From: Oscillospiraceae bacterium
Lineage (GTDB): Bacteria; Bacillota; Clostridia; Oscillospirales; Oscillospiraceae
Length of the DNA stretch: 32,570 nt
Direction: 5' to 3'
Assembly (NCBI GenBank): GCA_902768805.1
Contig: CACXMX010000045.1
Location: 1-32,570, forward strand
This document shows, piece after piece, positions 1 to 7,133 of the stretch. The position numbers were made by a program, and so were the translations under genes. Under the pieces are notes generated by a model. That model did not search any database, was not told the origin of the DNA, and saw only the letters and a list, made by a program, of their open reading frames with translations. The stretch's first letter is position 1. Each line of letters opens with the position of its first letter.

Positions 1-2228
1 TCGGAGGCCAGCTTCAGCCGCTGCGCCTCGCCGCCGGACAGTCCCGGCGTTTCCTCCCCCAGCGTCAGATATCCCAGGCCCAGATCCCGGAGAGTCTCCA
101 GCCTTTGGCTGACAGTGCTCATGTCCCGGCAAAACTCCCATGCCGTATTCACATCCATTTCCATCAGCTCGGGAAGGGATCGCTCCGCGCCGGCTCTGTT
201 CCGATAGCGGATCTTCTTCGCGTCCTTGGCATAGCGTGAGCCCCGGCAGTCCGGGCATGGGATATCCACATCCGGCAGGAACTGGACATCCAGGGAAATC
301 TGCCCCGTTCCGTCACAGACCGGGCAGCGCAAAGAGCCCGTGTTATAGGAAAAGTCCCCGGCCTTATAGCCGGACTGCTTCGCGGACTTGGTTTTTGCGT
401 AAATCTTCCGCAGCTCATCATGGACGTTTGCATATGTGGCCACAGTAGACCGCACGTTGATCCCGATGGGCGCGGCGTCGATCAGCTTGATATGTCTGAT
501 ACCCTCCGCTTCGATCTTCCGGACATGATCGGGCGTTTTCTTTCCGCCGCACAGAGCATCCAGCGCGGGAACCAGGCTTTCCAGGACCAGTGTGGTCTTT
601 CCGGAGCCCGAGACGCCGGTAATGACAGTCAGCCTGCTTTTAGGGATTGCCACGGAAAGCGGCTTCACGGTATGGATACGGTCTGTCTCCAGCCGGATCA
701 CGCCGTCTGCAAAAAGCACCTTTCCGGGCGGTTCCTTATCCGGCGCATGCTCTCCGGAGAGGTATCTGCCGATCACGGAAGCCGAATCACGTTCAAGGTC
801 TTCAACAGTCCCTTCCGCGATGACCGTACCGCCTTTTGCTCCGGCTTCCGGCCCCATCTCGATCAGCCAGTCGGCTTCCTTGAGGATCTGCACGTCGTGA
901 TCCACGAGCAGAACGGAGTTGCCATCCCTGACCAGATCATGCATGACGCCGTTCAAGCCCACGATATTGGCAGGATGCAGTCCGATGGACGGCTCGTCCA
1001 GCACATACAGAACGCCTGTCGTGCGATTCCGGACAGCACGCGCCAGCTGCATACGCTGCCGCTCACCGGTGGAGAGAGTGGACGAAGCCCGGTCCAGCGT
1101 GAGGTAGGAAAGGCCCAGATCCATGAGCCTGGCCGCGGTCTCCAGATAGGATTCGCAGATGTTCCGTGCCATCGGGCGCATCTCCTCCGGCAGAGAGGCG
1201 GGCACCTTTTTGACCCATTCGACGGAATCCTTCAGCGTCATCTCGCAGGCCCGGTCCAGGGAGATCCCCATCAGTCTCGGCGCCCTTGCTGCCTCCGAAA
1301 GCCTCGTCCCACGGCATTCCGGGCAGACGGCCTCCTTCAGGAACTTCTCCACGCGCTTCATGCCCTTTTCATCCTTGACCTTATTGAGCGCGTTGAGCAC
1401 CGTCGCCGTGGCGCTGTAATAAGTAAAGTCCATTTCGCCAGCGGTGGCGGTGTCCGCCTTCTTCGGGCGGTAGAAGATGTGCTTTTTCTCCATGGGACCG
1501 TCGTAAACGATCTCTTTTTCCCGGTCGGAAAGATCCTTGAACGGAATATCCGTGCGCACGCCCATGGCCCGGCACACATCGGTCATCAGCGACCACATGA
1601 GGCTGTTCCAGGGGGCGACCGCTCCGTCGTCGATGGAGATGCTCTCATCCGGCACCAGGGTACCGCGGTCTACTGTTCTGACCGCTCCCGTTCCGGCGCA
1701 GCAGTGGCAGGCTCCCCGGGAGTTGAAGGCCAGTTCCTCCGCTCCGGGACCGTAAAAATGCTCCCCGCACTCGGGACAGACGATCTCCTGCATCAAGGCG
1801 ACCTGGAAGCCCGGACGTACGTAATGGCCGTTTGGGCAGCGATGGCTGGCCAGACGCGAAAACATCAGACGCAGGCTGTTTAAGAGTTCCGTACCCGTGC
1901 CGAAAGTGGAGCGGATCCCCGGCACCCCCGGCCGCTGGTGCAGCGCGAGGGACGCCGGGACGTAAAGCACCTCGTCCACATCCGCGCGGGAGGCCTGCGT
2001 CATACGTCTTCTCGTATAGGTGGAAAGGGATTCCAGATATCTTCTGGAACCCTCGGCGTAAAGAACGCCAAGAGCCAGAGATGATTTCCCCGAGCCGGAC
2101 ACACCTGCGATCGCCGTAATCCCGTGAAGGGGCACATCTACGTCGATGTTCTTCAGGTTGTGCACTCTGGCTCCTCTGACTTCTATCTTCTTTGGCTGAC
2201 CGTTATCTGTCTGAATCGGACCGCTCAT
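1..2228 (-). CDS. UvrA-like ABC ATPase, short class II type (3' end cut by window)
   Basis: This gene reads leftwards from an ATG at 2226-2228, preceded by an SD-like AAGAGG, and leaves the window after about 742 codons, inside the second ABC signature (LSGGEAQRLKLAS). Two ABC ATPase halves are visible. Walker A motifs GVSGSGKSS (near the N-terminus) and GVSGSGKTT (second half) are present, with an STGERQR signature and an LDEPSIGLHPAN Walker B region between them. Two Cys4 zinc modules can be seen (CPEC...CHCC and CPVC...CPDC). The first half passes almost directly from HRCPNGH to the first zinc module, so the UvrB-binding domain of canonical UvrA (about 940 aa) is missing. This matches the shorter UvrA2/drug-resistance-type UvrA family, which may bind damaged or drug-loaded DNA without UvrB. 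No uvrB or uvrC lies nearby. Confidence is high for the family and low for the substrate. Confidence 0.88.
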   Translation of the reverse strand, partial: MSGPIQTDNGQPKKIEVRGARVHNLKNIDVDVPLHGITAIAGVSGSGKSSLALGVLYAEGSRRYLESLSTYTRRRMTQASRADVDEVLYVPASLALHQRPGVPGIRSTFGTGTELLNSLRLMFSRLASHRCPNGHYVRPGFQVALMQEIVCPECGEHFYGPGAEELAFNSRGACHCCAGTGAVRTVDRGTLVPDESISIDDGAVAPWNSLMWSLMTDVCRAMGVRTDIPFKDLSDREKEIVYDGPMEKKHIFYRPKKADTATAGEMDFTYYSATATVLNALNKVKDEKGMKRVEKFLKEAVCPECRGTRLSEAARAPRLMGISLDRACEMTLKDSVEWVKKVPASLPEEMRPMARNICESYLETAARLMDLGLSYLTLDRASSTLSTGERQRMQLARAVRNRTTGVLYVLDEPSIGLHPANIVGLNGVMHDLVRDGNSVLLVDHDVQILKEADWLIEMGPEAGAKGGTVIAEGTVEDLERDSASVIGRYLSGEHAPDKEPPGKVLFADGVIRLETDRIHTVKPLSVAIPKSRLTVITGVSGSGKTTLVLESLVPALDALCGGKKTPDHVRKIEAEGIRHIKLIDAAPIGINVRSTVATYANVHDELRKIYAKTKSAKQSGYKAGDFSYNTGSLRCPVCDGTGQISLDVQFLPDVDIPCPDCRGSRYAKDAKKIRYRNRAGAERSLPELMEMDVNTAWEFCRDMSTVSQRLETLRDLGLGYLTLGEETPGLSGGEAQRLKLAS

Positions 2229-2650
2229 CCTTAATACCTCTTCACTGCTTTTGTCCGGATTTCTTGTGTAAAACTCCGACTATACCGGTCTCATTAATAT
2301 CATATGGCGGAAACTCCCGCAAGCGTTTGACAGGAAGTTTCGCCGCCGAGAGCTTTTCACCGGACGGCGCTCGGCAATAATACGGTGATCCGGCGAACCC
2401 ATATTCCGGCAAGAGCATCAAAAAGCCGCAAGTCAGGCCGGTCCCGGGAGCGTACGGGATCGGCCTTAGAACATAAAATACCTGCTGTTACCGGGGCTTT
2501 CGGCAAAAAGTCAAGTACCGAGAGCCTTTTCAATCAGAGTAATATTTCCTGATAAAGTAGGCTAATATACGTCCGCGACCTCAAAATGAACGATTCCCCC
2601 TCTGTGAGAACGATTTATCCCGGAAGGGAAGAGGAAGAAGTTAACATAAC
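2229..2650. other. Gene-free stretch upstream of the uvrA-like gene
   Basis: No convincing coding region is present. Short ORFs here lack both an SD and recognisable protein character. The segment must hold the leftward promoter of the uvrA-like gene, but the candidates (for example a minus-strand TATAGT near 2280) lack a good -35. It contains one long stem-loop, listed separately. The base composition is more AT-rich than in the neighbouring genes. Confidence 0.5.
2435..2466. other. Perfect 12-bp stem-loop in intergenic DNA
   Basis: The arms at 2435-2446 and 2455-2466 pair over 12 bp (one G-U) around an 8-nt loop. Neither side is followed directly by a T-tract, so it is not an obvious intrinsic terminator. 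Its role is unknown. Confidence 0.5.
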
Positions 2651-2653
2651 GAC

Positions 2654-2692
2654 AAAAAGCCACTGCGGAATTAGCTCTGCAGCGGTTGTTTT
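2654..2692 (-). terminator. Putative leftward intrinsic terminator
   Basis: Read leftwards, CTGC/GCAG and CC/GG pairs form an imperfect GC-rich stem around a 12-nt loop, followed by a run of five T (the A-run at 2654-2658). The same structure has a T4 run on the plus strand, so it could act in both directions. It would stop transcription coming from tRNA-Ala before it reaches the uvrA-like gene. Confidence 0.45.
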
Positions 2693-2748
2693 CATAGGGT
2701 CGGATGGATGAAAGTGCCTGAAATCAAAGGTTTTTTGGCATAAAAGAA

Positions 2749-2781
2749 TTGTACCACCATTCTATCAAAATGGTGGTACAA
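2749..2781. repeat. 12-bp perfect inverted repeat (hairpin) at edge of palindromic element
   Basis: TTGTACCACCAT (2749-2760) and ATGGTGGTACAA (2770-2781) are exact reverse complements around a 9-nt AT-rich loop. It sits immediately beside the three-way-junction element at 2798-2883 and may be its outer boundary. Confidence 0.7.
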
Positions 2782-2786
2782 ATATG

Positions 2787-2890
2787 GCGGAGTGGGTGGG
2801 ATTCGACCTGCCCTGCGGGGCAGGCCACCTCGGGTTGCAAGGCGCACCCGGCGCCTTGCCAAGTGCCCTCGGGTTCGAATCCCTGCTCTA
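2787..2890. repeat. tRNA-T-arm-like palindromic element, predicted three-way junction
   Basis: A closing stem GGGATTCGA (2798-2806) with TCGAATCCC (2875-2883) encloses two perfect hairpins. One is CCTGCCC/GGGCAGG (2807-2824, loop TGCG). The other is GCAAGGCGC/GCGCCTTGC (2837-2859, 5-nt loop). The stem halves resemble tRNA T-arms (GGTTCGAATCCC-like) on opposite strands, and CCTCGGGTT occurs twice (2828-2836 and 2868 onward). No acceptor or anticodon stem can be built, so it is not a working tRNA. It looks like a structured RNA or a tRNA-derived miniature repeat. ORFs drawn across it are spurious. Confidence 0.6.
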
Positions 2891-2892
2891 TG

Positions 2893-2934
2893 AAACACAA
2901 ACGGCCCACCTTGTCAGGTGAACCGTTCGTGTTT
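2893..2934 (-). terminator. Stem-loop directly behind tRNA-Ala, possible terminator or processing hairpin
   Basis: AAACAC (2893-2898) pairs with GTGTTT (2929-2934), continuing through AACGG/CCGTT and CACCT/AGGTG around a 4-nt loop. The structure begins at the last base of the tRNA CCA end. The T content after the stem is weak (TTTGTGTTTC), so termination efficiency is uncertain. Confidence 0.45.
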
Positions 2935-3009
2935 GGTGGAGACGGAGGGATTCGAACCCTTGACCTTACGGATGCGAACCGTACGCTCTCCCAGCTGAGC
3001 TACGCCCCC
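2934..3009 (-). tRNA. tRNA-Ala, anticodon CGC, CCA encoded
   Basis: Read on the minus strand, this is a complete 76-nt cloverleaf. The acceptor 5' strand is GGGGGCG with the diagnostic G3-U70 pair of alanine tRNAs. A D-arm AGCTCAGCTGGGAGAGC follows, then an anticodon stem TACGG/CCGTA with loop TTCGCAT (anticodon CGC, reading GCG), then a T-arm GGGTTCGAATCCC, and an encoded CCA. Its promoter lies at 3023-3050. Confidence 0.96.
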
Positions 3010-3022
3010 ACAGGCGAAGCAA

Positions 3023-3050
3023 ATTATACCACACTTTTCCGGTTTGTAAA
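3023..3050 (-). promoter_or_regulatory. Promoter of tRNA-Ala
   Basis: On the minus strand, TTTACA (3045-3050) is followed after 16 nt by TATAAT (3023-3028). The start of transcription would lie only about 6-7 nt before the mature 5' end of the tRNA. Confidence 0.8.
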
Positions 3051-3089
3051 GAAGATTTTTTGCTCTGTAGCGTATCAGGCGATTTCTTC

Positions 3090-3118
3090 TTGTAAAATAT
3101 TTGTAAATATGTTATCAT
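3090..3118 (+). promoter_or_regulatory. Promoter of uppP operon
   Basis: TTGTAA (3090-3095), a 17-nt spacer and TATCAT (3113-3118) form a good vegetative promoter, divergent from the tRNA promoter. A small 6-bp hairpin (3144-3158) lies in the leader before the SD GGGGAGAGG. Confidence 0.7.
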
Positions 3119-3183
3119 ATTCTTTCAGAAAACCTGACAAACCCGCCGCTGAGCGGCGAAAACTGTAGGGGAGAGGATCCGGT

Positions 3184-4017
3184 ATGTCGGTACTGACGGC
3201 AATATTCCTCGGCCTGGTGCAGGGACTGACGGAGTTTCTGCCCGTGTCCAGCTCCGGGCATCTGGCGGTGCTGCAGAATATCTTCCATATGCAGACAGCG
3301 GAAGAGGGGCACATGTTCTTCGACGTGCTGCTTCATCTGGGCACTGTGGCAGCGGTGATCGTGTCGTATTGGAAGGACATCGTCTATATCGTCCGTGATT
3401 CGCTCGCCTTTGTGCGCGAGTCGCGCTTCGTTCCGCCGGAGCAGCGCACGCAGCACCCCGGCGCGAGGCTTCTGCTGATGCTGTTTTTCGGCACGCTGCC
3501 CCTGTTCGTGATCTACCCGTTTCACGACTCGCTCGAGCAGCTGTATTACAACACCCGCTTCATCGCCATCGCGTTTATCCTGACGGGCTTTATCCTGTTC
3601 ATTTCCGACAAGATGCCCCGGGGCCGCCGCACCGAGCGGAGCATGCGCGTGACAGACGCGCTGCTGATCGGCGCCGCCCAGGCGATCGCCACGATCCCCG
3701 GGATCTCCCGCTCCGGCAGCACGATCACCGCCGGCCTCGCCACGGGACACAGCCGCCCCTTCTCGGTGAAATACTCCCTGCTGATGAGCGTTCCCGCCAT
3801 TCTCGGGGCGAATCTGATCTCCCTGATCAAGGCGCTGGGAGCCGGTGTGGACTGGTCGTCCATCGGCGCCTACATCGCCGGGACGGTTACGGCCTTCGCG
3901 GTGGGATATGTCTGCATCGGCGTGCTGCGCCGTATCCTTAACTCCGGCAAATTCGGCAAATTCGCGTATTACATGTGGGGCGTGGGGCTCTTTACCCTGA
4001 TCGCTTCGCTTTTCTGA
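3184..4017 (+). CDS. uppP: Undecaprenyl-diphosphatase UppP (BacA)
   Basis: This integral membrane enzyme removes a phosphate from undecaprenyl diphosphate, recycling the lipid carrier of cell-wall synthesis; overexpression gives bacitracin resistance. At 277 aa it has the usual length. The N-terminus carries the family motif GLTEFLPVSSSGH (about residues 14-26). The second signature, PGISRSGST, lies at about residues 174-182. Both contribute the catalytic glutamate, serine and arginine residues. Multiple hydrophobic helices follow. The ATG at 3184 has a strong SD (GGGGAGAGG) about 5 nt upstream and a promoter at 3090. The gene is followed after 9 nt by ftsK, so the two are probably cotranscribed. 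The identification is secure. Confidence 0.96.
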   Translation: MSVLTAIFLGLVQGLTEFLPVSSSGHLAVLQNIFHMQTAEEGHMFFDVLLHLGTVAAVIVSYWKDIVYIVRDSLAFVRESRFVPPEQRTQHPGARLLLMLFFGTLPLFVIYPFHDSLEQLYYNTRFIAIAFILTGFILFISDKMPRGRRTERSMRVTDALLIGAAQAIATIPGISRSGSTITAGLATGHSRPFSVKYSLLMSVPAILGANLISLIKALGAGVDWSSIGAYIAGTVTAFAVGYVCIGVLRRILNSGKFGKFAYYMWGVGLFTLIASLF

Positions 4018-4026
4018 GGAGTACAA

Positions 4027-6711
4027 ATGGCTCAAAAAAAGTCAACCGCCAAAACAACAAAAACGACCGCCTCCAAAAAGACGACGACCGCCAAAGCCCC
4101 CACGCCAAAGCCGATCCGCAGGGAAGTGGCGGGCGGGGTCTGCTTTGTGCTGGGCTTCATCGCCCTGCTCGGCCTGTTCCCGTTTGCCGAGGGAGCCTTT
4201 GTCATTGACATACTGTGCCTGTTCGTGTGGAAGGGCCTGTACGGATGGGGTTTCTACGTAACGGCGATCTGCTTCTTCTGGGCGTCCTGGATCCTGATTT
4301 TCCACAGGGGGCGTCCCATCCTGGCGCGGGTGATCTGCGTGATGCTGGTCCCGGTGTTTTTCGGCGCCATCGTCCATCTTTTTTCCGACGACAACGGGTT
4401 CTACCTGGGCATTGACCATATCGTGTCGCTGTACCAGGGCGGGAAAAACACCGAGTCCGGCGGCGTGATCGGCGGGCTCCTCGCCGAGCTGCTCAACAGC
4501 GCCCTGAGCAAGCCGGGCGCAATGATCGTGCTGATCGTCGGCATGGTCGCCGTGGTATTCGTAGGCGCCAAGGTCTCGGTAAAGAAGACGTTTGAGGACA
4601 TCAAAAACCATCAGTTTCCGCCCTATGAGCCCGAGCCCGAGCCGGAACCCGCTCCGGCGCCCATGCCGCTTCCCAGAGCCCGCCAGACCGCGCGGACCGA
4701 GTCCTTCCCCATAGACATACCCATCGAGGACGGAAAGGATAAGAAAAAGGGCAAGAGCCGGCCCGCCCCCGAAAAGAAGAAAAAGAGAAGCTGGATCGAT
4801 ATCGACATCGACGAGGACGAGTTCGACGAGCCCGCGCCTCCGGCCGCGCCGGCGGCGGAGACCATCCCGGACATGCCCAGAGGCTATGAGGAATACCGGA
4901 ACCGCCGAAAGAGCGGAAGGACCGCCGTTCCCGCCGCGCCTGCGGAGGAGAAGACGCCCATCGTTGCTCCCGACGACGTGAAGATCCCCGACGTGGGCGA
5001 CCTGTTTGAGACTCTCGGTATGCCGGTGGAGAATACCCCGAAGCCGGCTGTTCCCGCCCCCGCCCCCGCGCCCGCTCCTGCGACTCCGAAGGAGCCCGAG
5101 AAGGTCACCCGCGAGGAAGCCGGCGCCGCCGCGGAGGAGATCACCAAAGCCATTGAGGAGGCCGAGGAGCTTCCCGAGTACAGATATCCCCCGACAGACC
5201 TACTCCGGGCGGGCGACGGCATCACCGCCGACGGACGCGAGGAGGTCGCGCTCAACCGCGAGCGGCTGGAGACGACCCTGCACAGCTTCGGCATTGGAGC
5301 CGCCGTGACAGACATCACCCGCGGACCCACCGTGACCCGCTACGATCTGGAGCTGGAGGCGGGCGTAAAGCTCAACAAGCTCACCAATCTGGCCGGTGAC
5401 CTGGCGCTGTCGCTGGGCGTGGTCAACGTGCGCATCGCGCCCATCCCGGATAAGATCTCCACCGTAGGCGTGGAGGTGCCCAACAAGAGCGTCAGCACCG
5501 TCTATCTGCGGGATATCCTCGACTCGGCCGCGTTCAGGAACGCCTCGTCGAAGCTGAGCTTCGCGGTGGGCAAGGACATCGGCGGCAACTGCATCGTGGG
5601 CAATATCTCCAAAATGCCCCATATGCTGATCGCCGGCACCACCGGCAGCGGCAAGAGCGTGTGCATGAACAGCCTGATTTTGAGCCTGCTCTACAAGGCC
5701 ACGCCCGATGAGGTCCGCCTCATTATGATCGACCCGAAGATGGTGGAGCTCGGGATCTACAACGGGATCCCCCATCTGTACATCCCCGTCGTCACCGACC
5801 CGAAGAAGGCCGCCGGCTCCCTGCAGTGGTCGGTGGTGGAGATGATGAAGCGATACCGGCTCTTCTCGGAGATCGGCGTGCGCGACCTGAACGGCTACAA
5901 CAACTACATGCGCAAGCACGATCAGCCCACGCTCCCCAACGTGGTCATCGTGATCGACGAGCTGGCCGACCTGATGATGACCGCTGCCAAGGAGGTGGAG
6001 GAGAGCATCTGCCGCGTGGCTCAGATGGGCCGCGCCGCCGGCATGCACCTGGTCATCGCCACGCAGCGGCCGTCCGCCGACGTGATCACGGGCCTCATGA
6101 AGGCCAATATCCCCAGCCGCATCGCCTTCGCGGTCTCCAGCGCGCTGGAGTCGCGCATCATCCTGGATACTCAGGGCGCGGAGAAGCTCATCGGCATGGG
6201 CGACATGCTCTATGCCCCTCTGGGCTGCGGCAAGCCCATCCGCGTTCAGGGCGCCTTCGTCTCCGACGAGGAGCGCGAGGATGTCATCAACTATATCAAG
6301 GAGGGCACCGTCCCCGATTACGACGAGCAGATCATGAGCACGATCGAACGGACGGTGGCCGACAAGGAGAAATCCGCGTCCGAGGAGACGGAGTCCGGAA
6401 GCTCCGACGGCTCGCCGTTCGCCGACTACGACGAGCTTCTTCCTCAGGCCGTGGAGGTCCTGCTGGATACCAAGCAGGCGTCCGTGTCCATGCTGCAGCG
6501 GCGGCTGAAGCTGGGGTATTCCCGCGCCGCCCGGCTGGTGGACCAGATGGAGGAGCTGGGGATCGTTGGACCCTTTGAGGGCTCCAAGCCCCGCCAGCTG
6601 CTGATCACCCGCGAGCAGTGGCAGGAGATGAGCATGACGGGCAATACGGCCGTGGAAAAGCTCATGAACGAGCAGAAGGACGACTTCTCCGAGGGGTACG
6701 GCGCGGAATGA
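4027..6711 (+). CDS. ftsK: DNA translocase FtsK/SpoIIIE
   Basis: This hexameric ATPase pumps chromosomal DNA through the closing division or sporulation septum. The 894-aa protein starts with a Lys/Thr/Ala-rich tail, followed by about four transmembrane helices (about residues 40-185). A long Pro/Glu/Lys-rich linker with EPEP and PAPAP runs follows. The RecA-like motor then begins, with Walker A AGTTGSGKS at about residues 535-543 and Walker B VVIVIDELADL at about 639-649. A C-terminal winged-helix gamma domain (about 797-862, QRRLKLGYSRAARLVDQME) should read polar DNA motifs. A GAGGAG SD overlaps the stop of uppP. The stop overlaps the mrnC start (ATGA). It could serve as FtsK, as SpoIIIE, or as both; the sequence alone does not decide. 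Confidence 0.95.
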   Translation: MAQKKSTAKTTKTTASKKTTTAKAPTPKPIRREVAGGVCFVLGFIALLGLFPFAEGAFVIDILCLFVWKGLYGWGFYVTAICFFWASWILIFHRGRPILARVICVMLVPVFFGAIVHLFSDDNGFYLGIDHIVSLYQGGKNTESGGVIGGLLAELLNSALSKPGAMIVLIVGMVAVVFVGAKVSVKKTFEDIKNHQFPPYEPEPEPEPAPAPMPLPRARQTARTESFPIDIPIEDGKDKKKGKSRPAPEKKKKRSWIDIDIDEDEFDEPAPPAAPAAETIPDMPRGYEEYRNRRKSGRTAVPAAPAEEKTPIVAPDDVKIPDVGDLFETLGMPVENTPKPAVPAPAPAPAPATPKEPEKVTREEAGAAAEEITKAIEEAEELPEYRYPPTDLLRAGDGITADGREEVALNRERLETTLHSFGIGAAVTDITRGPTVTRYDLELEAGVKLNKLTNLAGDLALSLGVVNVRIAPIPDKISTVGVEVPNKSVSTVYLRDILDSAAFRNASSKLSFAVGKDIGGNCIVGNISKMPHMLIAGTTGSGKSVCMNSLILSLLYKATPDEVRLIMIDPKMVELGIYNGIPHLYIPVVTDPKKAAGSLQWSVVEMMKRYRLFSEIGVRDLNGYNNYMRKHDQPTLPNVVIVIDELADLMMTAAKEVEESICRVAQMGRAAGMHLVIATQRPSADVITGLMKANIPSRIAFAVSSALESRIILDTQGAEKLIGMGDMLYAPLGCGKPIRVQGAFVSDEEREDVINYIKEGTVPDYDEQIMSTIERTVADKEKSASEETESGSSDGSPFADYDELLPQAVEVLLDTKQASVSMLQRRLKLGYSRAARLVDQMEELGIVGPFEGSKPRQLLITREQWQEMSMTGNTAVEKLMNEQKDDFSEGYGAE

Positions 6712-7133
6712 TCGTATCGGAGCAGGAACTCGGCGCCATGAGCTCTCTCGCCCTGGCGCACATGGGCGACGCCGTGTATGAGCTTCTGGTGCGCACCATG
6801 CTGTGCCGCGACGGAGGGCTGACGGCCGGCCGCCTGCATCGGGAGACCGTCCGCCATGTGGCGGCTCCGGCGCAGGCCAGGGCCGCGGAAAAAATCCTCC
6901 CCATGCTCACCGGCGAGGAGAGCGCGGTGTTCCGCCGCGCCCGGAACGCCCACGGGCATCAGGCGCCCAAAGGCGCCACACCCGGGGAATACCATGCCGC
7001 CAGCGCCCTCGAGGCCCTGTTCGGCTGGTTGTGGCTCCGGGAGGAAAACGAACGTATAAAAGAACTGTTTTCGATCATCATGGAGGATAACGATGCCGCT
7101 GGACGCGATCGTACTGACGGCGCTGCGCCGTGA
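6708..7133 (+). CDS. mrnC: Mini-ribonuclease 3
   Basis: Mini-III is a dimeric RNase III-type nuclease without a double-stranded RNA-binding domain; in Bacillus it matures 23S rRNA. The 141-aa product begins at the ATG that overlaps the ftsK stop (ATGA), with SD GAGGGG about 9 nt upstream. An in-frame start further upstream lies inside ftsK and is rejected. The catalytic-domain helix LALAHMGDAVYELLVR (about residues 14-29) carries the conserved GDAVYE core, and EYHAASALEALFGWLWL (about 94-110) matches the second acidic motif region. The last 41 nt overlap the start of rqcH, giving a short extra C-terminal tail of low-complexity character. Confidence 0.92.
   Translation: MIVSEQELGAMSSLALAHMGDAVYELLVRTMLCRDGGLTAGRLHRETVRHVAAPAQARAAEKILPMLTGEESAVFRRARNAHGHQAPKGATPGEYHAASALEALFGWLWLREENERIKELFSIIMEDNDAAGRDRTDGAAP

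Noticed and set aside
420-1883. 487-aa plus-strand ORF at the left end
   Set aside because: It lies antisense to the clear UvrA-like gene and has no motifs.
2787-2890. A second (class II) tRNA gene suggested by TTCGAATCCC-like motifs
   Set aside because: No acceptor or anticodon stem can be formed on either strand, and the two T-arm-like halves point in opposite directions.
2749-3168. 139-aa plus-strand ORF across the palindromic element and tRNA-Ala
   Set aside because: It translates through a tRNA on the other strand and a palindromic repeat; such ORFs are spurious.
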